64,000 nt of DNA, taken from assembly GCA_905198125.1 (NCBI GenBank), contig CAJKBH010000015.1, positions 6,685-70,684 of the forward strand, given 5' to 3'. This document shows, piece by piece, positions 16,306-24,958 of the stretch; the stretch's first letter is position 1; every line of letters begins with the position of its first letter. This DNA comes from an uncultured Porphyromonadaceae bacterium. GTDB taxonomy: Bacteria > Bacteroidota > Bacteroidia > Bacteroidales > Muribaculaceae. Below the pieces are notes generated by a model, which was given only the letters and a program-made list of their open reading frames with translations, had not been told where the DNA came from and did no database searches. A program made the position numbers and the translations under genes.

Positions 16306-17438
16306 CGGTTGCCGTACATATCGTCGTAGTATTTCTCGTATTCGCCCGAGGTGATGTTGTCGATCCAGTCCTGGTTGTCCAGATACCATTTCACGGTCTT
16401 CTCGATCCCTTCCTCAAACTGCAGCGAGGGCTCCCAGCCCAGTTCGGCCTGCAGCTTGCGGCTGTCGATGGCGTATCGCATGTCATGGCCGGGACGGTCG
16501 GTGACGTACGTGATGAGGCTGTCGGAATAACCTTCGGGGTTGCCTAACAGACGGTCAACGGTCCTGATCACCACTTTAATCAGGTCGATGTTCTTCCATT
16601 CGTTGAAACCTCCGATATTGTAGGTCTCGGCCACCTTGCCGTGATGGAATATGGTGTCGATGGCGCGGGCGTGGTCCTCGACATAGAGCCAGTCGCGCAC
16701 GTTCTCGCCCTTGCCGTACACGGGCAGCGGCTTGCGGTGACGGATGTTGTTGATGAACAGCGGTATCAGTTTCTCGGGGAACTGATAGGGGCCGTAGTTG
16801 TTGCTGCAGTTGGTCACGAGCGTCGGCATGCCGTATGTGTCGTGGTATGAGCGCACGAAGTGGTCGGACGAAGCCTTCGACGCCGAATATGGCGAGTGGG
16901 GATCGTACTTGGTGGTCTCCAGGAAGAACTCGGTGCCGTATGCCATGTCGTCCTTGCTCGACGCCTTGGTGGTGAACGGCGGCTTTACGCCAGCGGGATG
17001 CGTCAGCTTCAGTGCGCCGTACACCTCGTCGGTGCTAATGTGGTAGAACAGCTTGCCCTCGTATTTTTCAGGCAAGGATTCCCAATACTCCTTTGCGGCC
17101 TGCAGCAGAGCCAGCGTGCCCATCACATTGGTGCGCGCGAACGTGAACGGATCCTTGATGCTGCGGTCCACGTGGCTTTCAGCCGCCAGGTGGATGATGC
17201 CGTCTATATGGTTGTCGCGGACGATGCTGCGCATCAGCTCCAGGTCCGCGATGTCGCCCTTGATGAACGTATAGTTCGGCCGGTCTTCGATGTCCTTGAG
17301 GTTGGCCAGGTTGCCCGCATAGGTGAGGAGGTCGAGGTTATAGATGTGATAATCCGGATGTTCGGTGACGAACAGACGCACCACATGGCTGCCGATAAAA
17401 CCGGCGCCTCCGGTGATAAGTATGTTTCTTTTAGCCAT
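16302..17438 (-). CDS. rfbB: dTDP-glucose 4,6-dehydratase
   Basis: A 378-residue short-chain dehydrogenase-like enzyme (RmlB) that makes dTDP-4-keto-6-deoxyglucose for rhamnose-type sugars of surface polysaccharide. Seen: NAD motif ITGGAGFIGSHVV, HLAAESHVDRSI, the STDEVYG catalytic Thr-Asp-Glu triplet, the YSASKASSDHFVRSYH Tyr-Lys pair and NCSNNYGPYQFPEKLIP. Length is slightly longer than E. coli (361) as in Bacteroides. The other rml genes are not adjacent. A perfect promoter lies just upstream. Confidence 0.95.
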   Translation of the reverse strand: MAKRNILITGGAGFIGSHVVRLFVTEHPDYHIYNLDLLTYAGNLANLKDIEDRPNYTFIKGDIADLELMRSIVRDNHIDGIIHLAAESHVDRSIKDPFTFARTNVMGTLALLQAAKEYWESLPEKYEGKLFYHISTDEVYGALKLTHPAGVKPPFTTKASSKDDMAYGTEFFLETTKYDPHSPYSASKASSDHFVRSYHDTYGMPTLVTNCSNNYGPYQFPEKLIPLFINNIRHRKPLPVYGKGENVRDWLYVEDHARAIDTIFHHGKVAETYNIGGFNEWKNIDLIKVVIRTVDRLLGNPEGYSDSLITYVTDRPGHDMRYAIDSRKLQAELGWEPSLQFEEGIEKTVKWYLDNQDWIDNITSGEYEKYYDDMYGNR

Positions 17439-17475
17439 ATCGAATCGGGATCCGCATTTGAGAAGATCCCGCCTG

Positions 17476-17506
17476 CAAAGTTACAACAAAAATCCATCAA
17501 TGCAAA
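17476..17506 (-). promoter_or_regulatory. Promoter of rfbB
   Basis: On the minus strand TTTG (17506-17503), 19 bp, TAACTTTG (17483-17476). Start near 17470 gives a leader of about 32 nt. The -33 element lies within direct repeat copy 1 of the restriction island. Confidence 0.75.
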
Positions 17507-17550
17507 AAAGAGGCAGTCGCCGCCTCTTTTTTAACTGTGGTTAGGAATTC
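17499..17550. repeat. Direct repeat copy 1 bounding the restriction island (contains a terminator)
   Basis: A ~52-bp segment, starting AATGCAAAAAAGAGGC and ending TTAGGAATTC, that recurs in the same orientation at 24058-24107 with a 2-bp length difference and a few changes. The core AAAAGAGGC-AGTC-GCCGCCTCTTTT is a strong bidirectional hairpin with A and T flanks, so this copy ends the res transcript on the minus strand. Confidence 0.8.
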
Positions 17551-17585
17551 TATTATTGAATTGGTAAATGATTTCAAAATGTCAG

Positions 17586-20288
17586 TTATTTGAGTTCTGC
17601 TTGTTTGAGGATATAGTTGAACGAATAAGCGCGGTCAACGATGGTGTGTGGTATTATGACGTACTGCCAAGGTTTACCGCCATTCTGAGCCGTAAACTCG
17701 GAGGCGTGCCTGCAGAACTCGCGGGCGGCTTTTGCCTTGGCTTGAACATTGGCATCATTAACATCCTTCTCTGCTTTGGTCTCACACATAAATATAGTGT
17801 CTGCTGTCTCAACTATGAAATCCACTTCATATTTGTGCACTCCGCTATCCCAATATATATTGAATTGACTGGGAACTGGCCGTAGCCATTTGAGAACTTC
17901 CCCATTGGTCTCGAGAATGAAAGAAAAGTCAAGTTCTGTTGAGCTGTCGAATTTATATCTGGTATAATATGATTTCTTAAATCCCATATACACATATTTT
18001 TTTACATCGGATTTAGGAACAGGTTCAGGCTCATGAAAATCCCGATATCCCCACTTATTCACGATAATATGTTGTTCATGTATTTTAGAGAAAGGTAATA
18101 TCTTATTGATTTTGAACTCTCCCGGAATAATGCGGTAGTGTTCTTTCATCTGCTTATAAATATTGTCGACAAGACTCTGTTTGAAAGCATAAACACGTTC
18201 ATTTAAATCATCGTCGGAGATACCGGGGGCATTGTTGCGGATAGCATCGACAGCTTGCCCGACGAGCTTATAAAGCAAGTCGGAAATTTCGTCATAATCC
18301 ACATCGTCGAAGTCGATCAGCGAAGTAATGAGCTGTTCAACGGCAGGTCGTTTTGAGCTGCCTGACTTACCGGTGATAACCTTGAAATCGGTAGAATCGT
18401 GCAGACCTTGACGGATAATTTCGCGATGCAGTTCATCGAGATTATAGCCGTTGGAGGTGTCAAGGTCAAAATCTTCAAACATAGCCTTGACATTCTGCTG
18501 TTCAACGACGATGCGCGGTATCTCGATAACATTATTCTTATAGTCCTCGACAACAATATTGATAACTTCATCGACCTGTGCAATTTGCTCGGCGGCATCT
18601 TGTTCGGCGAAAAGGCTATCTTTGACGCTCTCTTTGATAGTGGCAATAGCTTTTTCGCGGAGTTGCTGCTTGACCTCTTTCTTTTGGAGGTCGCCAAAAG
18701 AAGCTACGCCCTCGGCTGCGAAGTTGGAAATAGCCGATTCAATGGCTTTGCCTACTTGAGTTATATACCGCTTTGACTTTTCGCTGATTTCACTCTTGAC
18801 TTTTTCGATTTGCTTCTGAATCTTCTGCTCGGTAGATGTCTGAGTGGTTTCCACTCGACCTCCTTGGTCGCGTTCGTCGCGTTCTTCAAGTTCGATGAAG
18901 GAAACACGTTTGAGAAGCGAATTGCCATTGTTGGCTTCGTCGATTACTTTCTGGAAATTATCGTGAGCAATAACGGTGAGCGTGTCAACGTCCTTATTGC
19001 CTGTGCGCTGTCCGCCGTAAGGCAAGCGCAGACCGCGTCCGATAGTCTGCTCAATGAGGACAGCCGCGTTTGAGGCTCGGAGCGGAATAATCGTGTACAG
19101 ATTATTCACGTCCCAGCCCTCTTTGAGCATATTGACGTGTACGACAATTTCAATCTCATTGTCGGGCGATTCAAGAGCTACAAACTGACGCTCGATGTCG
19201 TCGTCCTTCTTCGAAGTGCTGTCGATTCGTAGAACCTTTCCTTTGTACGCGCTGTGATAAATTCGGTTGCTCTGCAATAATTCTTCGACAGCTTTGGCGT
19301 GGTTAATGTCGCGACAAGCTACGAGGATAAACGGCTTGACTACCGGACGTCCGTTCTGCTTGGCGTACATCTCGATAGCGAGTTTTGTACGCTCATGACA
19401 AGTGATTCCGTCCTCAAGTTTGATAATTTCGATTTCGTCGGGAGTGAAATTGTCCTTGTTGAAATTGCGGGCTTTTGCGATTGCCGGATTTTTTACATAC
19501 AACCCATCGTCAAGTGCTTCGGCGAGGTTATATTCAAAAACAATATTCTTAAAAGTTTTACCTTTTTCATCAAAAGGAGTAGCCGTCATTTCAAAACCGA
19601 GAATAGGGCGAAGTTCATTGATGGCTTTTTTAGAGGCATCCCCGTGATAGCGGTGAGCTTCGTCCATGAGAATAACAAGGTCTGGGAGCGAAGCGAGATA
19701 GTCGAAATATGACTGACCGAGATATTCCGATAGCCGGCGCATGCGGGGCAATCCTTTTTTACCCTCCTTGCTGTCCTTGTTGAATTTCGATATATTGAAG
19801 ATATTAATCTCGACATCAGAGAAATGACTTCCCGTGCGCTCGTTATAAGTTTCGCCTGTAACGATGCGTGGAGGTGCGGCGACAAATTCGCTTATACCTT
19901 TGAATACATATTTAGAATAGGATTCGTCACCGAAGTCTTTTATCAACTTCTCATATAACGTAAGGTTCGGTGCGAGAACGAAGAAGTGCTTGATACCCTT
20001 TTTGAGATAGAGATATGCGATGATTGCACCCATCAGTCGAGTTTTTCCGATGCCGGTTGCAATGGAAAAAGCAAGTGAGGGGAAGTCGCGGTCAAAACCT
20101 TTGACCGTCGGCACGATAGACTTAACCTTTGCAAGCTCGGCTGTGATAAACATTTCGAGCATATCCGGGTCAGTCGGAGGCTTCTTCAACGAGAATTTAT
20201 CCGTTATTCCTGCCGTCAGTTCAAGCGCTTTCGCCAGCGGTTTGCGAAGCGAAAGGCGTTGACGTATGTAATTAACCTGTGAATCCAT
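17586..20288 (-). CDS. Type III restriction enzyme, Res subunit
   Basis: A 900-residue DEAD-like helicase/endonuclease. Walker A is SIATGIGKTRLMGA (about residue 80), Walker B LMDEAHRYHG, and helicase motif VI EQTIGRGLRLPYGG. The C-terminus has a PD-(D/E)xK nuclease core, YEVDFIVETADTIFMCETKAEKD in part (Asp, then Glu-Thr-Lys). With the Mod subunit it would cut DNA lacking the island's methyl mark after ATP-driven translocation or sliding. It begins 4 bp after the DUF1016 gene. It is visibly AT-richer than neighbouring housekeeping genes. Confidence 0.92.
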   Translation of the reverse strand: MDSQVNYIRQRLSLRKPLAKALELTAGITDKFSLKKPPTDPDMLEMFITAELAKVKSIVPTVKGFDRDFPSLAFSIATGIGKTRLMGAIIAYLYLKKGIKHFFVLAPNLTLYEKLIKDFGDESYSKYVFKGISEFVAAPPRIVTGETYNERTGSHFSDVEINIFNISKFNKDSKEGKKGLPRMRRLSEYLGQSYFDYLASLPDLVILMDEAHRYHGDASKKAINELRPILGFEMTATPFDEKGKTFKNIVFEYNLAEALDDGLYVKNPAIAKARNFNKDNFTPDEIEIIKLEDGITCHERTKLAIEMYAKQNGRPVVKPFILVACRDINHAKAVEELLQSNRIYHSAYKGKVLRIDSTSKKDDDIERQFVALESPDNEIEIVVHVNMLKEGWDVNNLYTIIPLRASNAAVLIEQTIGRGLRLPYGGQRTGNKDVDTLTVIAHDNFQKVIDEANNGNSLLKRVSFIELEERDERDQGGRVETTQTSTEQKIQKQIEKVKSEISEKSKRYITQVGKAIESAISNFAAEGVASFGDLQKKEVKQQLREKAIATIKESVKDSLFAEQDAAEQIAQVDEVINIVVEDYKNNVIEIPRIVVEQQNVKAMFEDFDLDTSNGYNLDELHREIIRQGLHDSTDFKVITGKSGSSKRPAVEQLITSLIDFDDVDYDEISDLLYKLVGQAVDAIRNNAPGISDDDLNERVYAFKQSLVDNIYKQMKEHYRIIPGEFKINKILPFSKIHEQHIIVNKWGYRDFHEPEPVPKSDVKKYVYMGFKKSYYTRYKFDSSTELDFSFILETNGEVLKWLRPVPSQFNIYWDSGVHKYEVDFIVETADTIFMCETKAEKDVNDANVQAKAKAAREFCRHASEFTAQNGGKPWQYVIIPHTIVDRAYSFNYILKQAELK

Positions 20289-20292
20289 GCGG

Positions 20293-21360
20293 TCAATTAT
20301 CTTTAAGTTTTGCCTCTATTTCCTCGATAGTGGGCAATGTGCTCTTGAAATCTTTCGGGAGATGTTTTTCCAACTGATACTGCGACACTCCAATGGGCAA
20401 GTTATATCCCTCCAAAGAATATTGTGCAAGCACATTGTCCTTTGTCTTGCAAACTAATAATCCGATTGTTGGATTATCCTGCTCGCTTTTGAGCAGGTGG
20501 TTTACGGCAGTTACATATAAGCCGAGCTGTCCGAGATTCGAGGCTTCAAATTTCCCTGTCTTAATTTCAATAACAACGTAGCAACGAAGTTTGAGATTGT
20601 AAAAGAGCAAATCGGTGAATTGCTCAGTTTCGCCAACCTTCAGGCGATATTCGCGCCCAACATAGGCGAAACCCTCTCCCAATTCGAGCAGGAATTTGGT
20701 AATTTCACGTAAAAGGGCCTCTTTCAGTTCCCTCTCCTTGTAGGGTGCTGTCATGTTTGTAAAGTCAAACATATAGGGATCTTTTGTAAGTTCTTGCGCG
20801 AGATCGCTTGTCGGCACCGGCAGCAGTTCGTTGAAATTGGTAATTGCCCTGCCTTTGCGAAGATGCAAGTCGGAGTCAACAGCATTGAGCAGCACGCTAC
20901 GCGACCATCCGTTTTTCACCGATTCAACGAGATAGAAAAGAGCTGATGTAGGCTGATTGAAAAATTTATCGATTAGAGTCTTATGATGACCCCACGGAGC
21001 AGCGAATAAAATTCCCTCAGATTGGGGGAATTTTGATGTACTCCGAGATTTTCCCCCAACTTGAGGGAAAATCTCGGAGTACATCAAATAGAATCGACGT
21101 ATGTAGTATAAATTTTTCTCCGAAAAGCACTTGGCTTCGGGGATTGCTTCTTTCAAATCCCTGCTAAGGATTTTGAAAAAGCCATTGCCATACTTGTTTT
21201 CGTCCTGACGGCTGACAATTTCTTTGCCAAGTTCCCAATAGAATGAAAGCAACTCTCGGTTAACCTCGACGGCTGCTTTTATTTGAGCCGAGCGGTAGCG
21301 ATTGGAAAGCGATGCTATCCAATTCTTATAGTCGTTGTCGAGTATCAGATGTTGTTCCAT
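20293..21360 (-). CDS. DUF1016 (YhcG-like) PD-(D/E)xK nuclease-domain protein
   Basis: 355 residues. The N-terminal DUF1016 helical domain has VEVNRELLSFYWELGKEIV and FSEKNLYYIRRFYLMY; the C-terminal YhcG nuclease domain has FTDLLFYNLKLRCYVVIEIKTGKF, with the Asp and Glu-x-Lys of a PD-(D/E)xK site. Such proteins often sit in restriction and defence loci. Here it lies between mod and res, overlapping the mod stop by one base (TAATG) and 4 bp from res. A perfect inverted repeat at 21032-21088 falls in the segment encoding the FPQVGGK...FPQSEG region, which looks like an inserted or duplicated stretch. Confidence 0.88.
   Translation of the reverse strand: MEQHLILDNDYKNWIASLSNRYRSAQIKAAVEVNRELLSFYWELGKEIVSRQDENKYGNGFFKILSRDLKEAIPEAKCFSEKNLYYIRRFYLMYSEIFPQVGGKSRSTSKFPQSEGILFAAPWGHHKTLIDKFFNQPTSALFYLVESVKNGWSRSVLLNAVDSDLHLRKGRAITNFNELLPVPTSDLAQELTKDPYMFDFTNMTAPYKERELKEALLREITKFLLELGEGFAYVGREYRLKVGETEQFTDLLFYNLKLRCYVVIEIKTGKFEASNLGQLGLYVTAVNHLLKSEQDNPTIGLLVCKTKDNVLAQYSLEGYNLPIGVSQYQLEKHLPKDFKSTLPTIEEIEAKLKDN
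21012..21088. repeat. Intragenic inverted duplication in the DUF1016 gene
   Basis: The arms 21032-21055 and 21065-21088 are exact complements over 24 bp with a 9-bp loop. In addition 21012-21030 is nearly the complement of the stretch 21051-21069. The order is therefore A, B, A-complement, B-complement. It lies fully inside coding sequence and keeps the frame. Confidence 0.85.
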
Positions 21361-23045
21361 TAGTCAAAGAGTGTTGGTTCGTTTTGTGAGGCTTCTTCCG
21401 GGAGATATTCACCCTCCGGGTCGAGGTTGATCCATTCCTTATCGTCAATGTTAGGTACTGACACGATGTTAAGAGAATAGTCGTCATGGTCGAACTCGCA
21501 GGTGTCGAGAAGAACTTTGGGGATTTTCTTGATGGTGATGTTCGGGAACTTGTTGCGGCACTCCGGCTGAAATTTTGTGCAACAGATAAGCAGTGATTCA
21601 TCTTCGCCCAACTGGTCGTGAATGGTTTCAAGCATTTCAGCGGTAATAAGCTGGGTTGTGGTAAAAATGAAGTCGTGTTCTGAGCTATTGCCCTGCTTCC
21701 AATACATTTCAGCGTCCGGCGAGTAAGTAAAGCCCTGATGCTTAGCCATAGCAGCGGCAAGCATATTGGCATTATATTCTTTGTTAATTACAAAGTTTCC
21801 GTATTTGTCTTTATTGAGCAGGCTCGGCGCAAGTTCATAGAACTTAAAACCGCCACCTCCTTGCCAATTTTGAGATTTAGATATTCCACCTTGCTCACCC
21901 TCAATTACTTTCTTCATGCGGGCTGCGCAATGTGTATAGGCATGATTCCCCAATTCGACACCGATCCATCTACGACCCATTTTGTGGGCGACTGCTGCAG
22001 TCGTTCCGCTCCCGAGGAAACTGTCGAGGACGATGTCGTCGGGATTAGTTGCAATCTGGAGTATTCGTAATAAGAGGCGTTCTGGTTTTGGAGTGTCGAA
22101 AATTGTATTGAAATCTAAAGCTTTAATTTCTTTTTTTGCCTCTTGAGTATGTCCTACTTCGGTATATGGCCATAAGGTCTGTGGTACTATACCATCCCGA
22201 ACTTCCGTCAAAAAACGCTTTATTGCAGGTACATTATTTCCATCTGGGCCAAACCATATCCTATTATCAGCAATCATCCGATTCATTACATCTTCCGTAT
22301 ATACCCAGCATCGGCCAGAGGGTAAATGGTGCTGTTTCCCATTCGGAGCTGAGAGAACATAGAATTGGCTTTTTGTCCCATGACCAGCTTGAGCTGTCGA
22401 ATCAGTTGATTTCCATACGCCTCTAGGGTCGTTATCAGGATTTTTATATCTCTCGTTTGCTTCTATTGAACGAGGCAGCTTGTTCAATGAATAATCTTTA
22501 GTAAGGTGCTTAGCATAAACCAGCACATAATCATGTGAGCGGGATATAGTCTTTTTTAGATTTACAGGAGAGTACGCTCGTTGCCAGACTATAGTTTCTA
22601 TGTAATTAGATCGGCCAAAAACTTCATCACACAAGATTCGTAAATACGCCTGTTCATCATCGTCAATACTTATCCATATCGTGCCATCTTCAGATAAAAG
22701 GTTTCTAAGAATTTCTAAACGAGGACGCATTAAGTTTAACCACTGACTATGTTCTAGATTATCATCATAATGTTCAAAGGCACTTCCAGTATTATATGGA
22801 GGATCTATGTAGATACATTTAACTTGTCCTGCGAAATCTTGCTCGAGTGCTCGGAGCGCAAGAAGATTATCCCCGTGGATGAGCATATTGCCAGGCCACG
22901 GTTTCCCATTGGGAAGCGTGCCGGTTTCTACCTCCCCAAAACTATATTCCGGGGTATCAAGGAGCAAACGTGGCTCAATGGCAAGTGGCTCGTCCTCCTT
23001 ACCAATCCATGTGAGTTCCAGTTTATTTATCTTGTTCTGGGCCAT
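21360..23045 (-). CDS. Type III DNA adenine methyltransferase, Mod subunit
   Basis: A 561-residue beta-class N6-adenine methyltransferase. The catalytic motif IV is IYIDPPYNTGSAFEHY, preceding the SAM-binding FxGxG block DSFLGSGTTAAVAHKMG, the order expected for type III Mod. The region between them (about residues 130-320) would hold target recognition. It provides both modification and sequence recognition for the Res subunit. Its first codons overlap the upstream membrane-protein gene by 23 bp. I see no simple-sequence tract that would suggest phase variation. Confidence 0.92.
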   Translation of the reverse strand: MAQNKINKLELTWIGKEDEPLAIEPRLLLDTPEYSFGEVETGTLPNGKPWPGNMLIHGDNLLALRALEQDFAGQVKCIYIDPPYNTGSAFEHYDDNLEHSQWLNLMRPRLEILRNLLSEDGTIWISIDDDEQAYLRILCDEVFGRSNYIETIVWQRAYSPVNLKKTISRSHDYVLVYAKHLTKDYSLNKLPRSIEANERYKNPDNDPRGVWKSTDSTAQAGHGTKSQFYVLSAPNGKQHHLPSGRCWVYTEDVMNRMIADNRIWFGPDGNNVPAIKRFLTEVRDGIVPQTLWPYTEVGHTQEAKKEIKALDFNTIFDTPKPERLLLRILQIATNPDDIVLDSFLGSGTTAAVAHKMGRRWIGVELGNHAYTHCAARMKKVIEGEQGGISKSQNWQGGGGFKFYELAPSLLNKDKYGNFVINKEYNANMLAAAMAKHQGFTYSPDAEMYWKQGNSSEHDFIFTTTQLITAEMLETIHDQLGEDESLLICCTKFQPECRNKFPNITIKKIPKVLLDTCEFDHDDYSLNIVSVPNIDDKEWINLDPEGEYLPEEASQNEPTLFD

Positions 23046-23868
23046 ATAATATTTTGTTAGCCTTGTTATTCTCGTATTTAATAAAGTTCATAGACTTATC
23101 GTAAAAAAGTCCAGATATATCAAAAGAAGCAAGGCGTTCTATGATTGACTGATGAAATTTATCATCCTTTATGTCAAAATCCTGTATAACAACCCATATC
23201 CTGTGTGAATTAGAGCGTACAGTTGATGCGGTTTCAGTCTTGTATTTTTTTAGTTTTACTTGAAATTCGTCTTCTAATGATCTGCCTAAAGAGTCTTGAA
23301 GCCCTTGATAGCTAATCCAAGAAATATCTCGTAAAATATCGGAAAAAATATAACGGATATCTTCAAACTCAGAAAGAAACTTTTGCTCGATTTCATCCAA
23401 GTTGGTAGAAAATGTTATTCTGAAGTTATTAGTTGCTTCGTTAATTTTTGAAAACACATTTTCTAAATATCTCTCACGTTTAGAAAAATCCCCGAAATGG
23501 ATAATTTTAATAAAATCATCAATAGTGGAACGATTTATTATTGAAAGGATAGAGATAATCGCTGATTTATACTCAGCGACATGAGCAAGATATAATTGGT
23601 ATGAAAGGGAATTAGATTGAAGTCGACGGTTTTCTCTATTTTGTACGTTATTATTATTTAAGGTAAGGAATAATATAATGAATGGTATTATACCACTAAT
23701 ATAAACCGCCCAAAAGTTTATCCATGTATTTTCATCGCCTACAACATTTGCCCATTGCGGGGTATTTAGACTGACAATGAAATTTATTCCTATGGGAAGA
23801 AGTAAATAAATTGTGGAAGCTAAAATCCACAACAAGATATGACGATGATTATCAGTTAGGATGCTCAT
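23023..23868 (-). CDS. Uncharacterised two-helix membrane protein of the restriction island
   Basis: 281 residues from the ATG at 23868, preferred over 23880 because GGAGG then lies 7 bp before it as a ribosome site. Two N-terminal transmembrane helices (about LLWILASTIYLLLPIGINF and FWAVYISGIIPFIILFLTL) are followed by a long, charged, mostly helical cytoplasmic region. I recognise no family. The gene is the first of the operon, overlaps mod by 23 bp and is the most AT-rich gene in the window, which points to transfer. Its position suggests a role tied to the restriction system, such as an accessory effector, but that is inference. Confidence 0.75.
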   Translation of the reverse strand: MSILTDNHRHILLWILASTIYLLLPIGINFIVSLNTPQWANVVGDENTWINFWAVYISGIIPFIILFLTLNNNNVQNRENRRLQSNSLSYQLYLAHVAEYKSAIISILSIINRSTIDDFIKIIHFGDFSKRERYLENVFSKINEATNNFRITFSTNLDEIEQKFLSEFEDIRYIFSDILRDISWISYQGLQDSLGRSLEDEFQVKLKKYKTETASTVRSNSHRIWVVIQDFDIKDDKFHQSIIERLASFDISGLFYDKSMNFIKYENNKANKILYGPEQDK

Positions 23869-23990
23869 TTTATCCTCCAATGAAAAGTTATTAACTTAGT
23901 TTGCTCAATCTTTTGGGCCATTATAGCGTCGCCCTTTGCCGTTATGTTGTTGTGATATTCTTGGTCATTTCGCATGCGATGCTATGATTG

Positions 23991-23998
23991 CAAAGTTA
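23991..23998 (-). promoter_or_regulatory. Probable promoter of the restriction operon
   Basis: TAACTTTG on the minus strand at 23998-23991. The -33 match is weak. A start near 23985 would give a leader of about 117 nt before the membrane protein gene. Confidence 0.5.
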
Positions 23999-24057
23999 AC
24001 TAATTTTCGTGAAATTAACGGTATGCAATCCTAAAATTATGTGATGTAAGGGCTGTG

Positions 24058-24107
24058 AATGCAAAAAAGAGGCAGTCGCCGCCTCTTTTTACTTCAGTTA
24101 GGAATTC
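24058..24107. repeat. Direct repeat copy 2 bounding the restriction island (contains a terminator)
   Basis: Second copy of the repeat at 17499-17550, same orientation, starting AATGCAAAAAAGAGGC and ending TTAGGAATTC. Here the hairpin lies 33 bp past the rsmA stop and serves as its terminator. Confidence 0.8.
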
Positions 24108-24139
24108 GGTTTTGGATTCTACTCAACTATTGAATCATC

Positions 24140-24958
24140 CTACTTTTGGATCAGGAGGTTGGTGAGGAGGACGAACTGGTCGACGGAGAGGCGCTCGGGG
24201 CGCTCGGTCAGGAGGGGTTCGATGGGCGAGAGGGTGTCGGCAGCAATGGCGGCGGGGATGGCGGCCAGGAGGGGCGCCAGCGAGTTGCGGAGGGTCTTGC
24301 GTCGCATGGAGAAGGCTTGCTTCACTACCTTCTTGAAGTCGGCGGGGTCGCAGCCGAGGTCGGTGCGGTCGTTGCGCGTCAGCCTCAGTACGCCGCTGCG
24401 CACCTTGGGCGGGGGCGTAAATACGAACGGCTCGACGGTGAACAGGTATTCGCAGTCGTACCAGGCCTGCAGCAGCACGGAGAGAATGCCGCGGTCGCGG
24501 TTGCCCGGCGCGGCGCAGATGCGTTCGGCCACTTCCTTCTGCAGCATCCCGGCGGCAACCGGTATGCGGTCGCGGTGCTCGAGGACCTTGAAAAATATCT
24601 GACTCGAGATGTTGTACGGGAAATTGCCTATCAGCGCCATTTCTTGACCCGGAAATACCGTGTCGAGGTCCATCTTCAGGAAGTCGGCTTCCACCACGAT
24701 CAGGTCCGGGTACAGGTTGTGCAGGAATCCGACGCTTTCGGAATCCAGTTCCACGCATTCCAGCGGTCGCCCGGTGTCCATCAGGTATTTGGTCAGGATG
24801 CCCATGCCGGGTCCGATCTCAAGGATGGGGAGGTCGCTCCACGGGCGGGCGTGTTCTGGCAGTTCCCGGGCCGAAATGGTGTCGGCTATGCGCGAGGCGA
24901 TGTGCTCGTCGTTCAGGAAATGCTGTCCTAATGACTTTTTGGCGCGAACGTTTTTCAT
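24140..24958 (-). CDS. rsmA: 16S rRNA dimethyladenosine transferase (KsgA)
   Basis: A 272-residue SAM-dependent enzyme that dimethylates two adjacent adenines near the 3' end of 16S rRNA. Seen: KSLGQHFLND at the N-terminus, SAM motif LEIGPGMGILTKYLM, ELDSESV, and the catalytic IGNFPYNIS. Length is normal. The start overlaps the stop of the FKBP-like gene upstream by 4 bp, so it is the last gene of the FKBP operon. Confidence 0.96.
   Translation of the reverse strand: MKNVRAKKSLGQHFLNDEHIASRIADTISARELPEHARPWSDLPILEIGPGMGILTKYLMDTGRPLECVELDSESVGFLHNLYPDLIVVEADFLKMDLDTVFPGQEMALIGNFPYNISSQIFFKVLEHRDRIPVAAGMLQKEVAERICAAPGNRDRGILSVLLQAWYDCEYLFTVEPFVFTPPPKVRSGVLRLTRNDRTDLGCDPADFKKVVKQAFSMRRKTLRNSLAPLLAAIPAAIAADTLSPIEPLLTERPERLSVDQFVLLTNLLIQK

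Noticed and set aside
21360..23045. Phase-variable mod gene
   Set aside because: No simple-sequence repeat or invertible recognition domain is visible in the mod frame.
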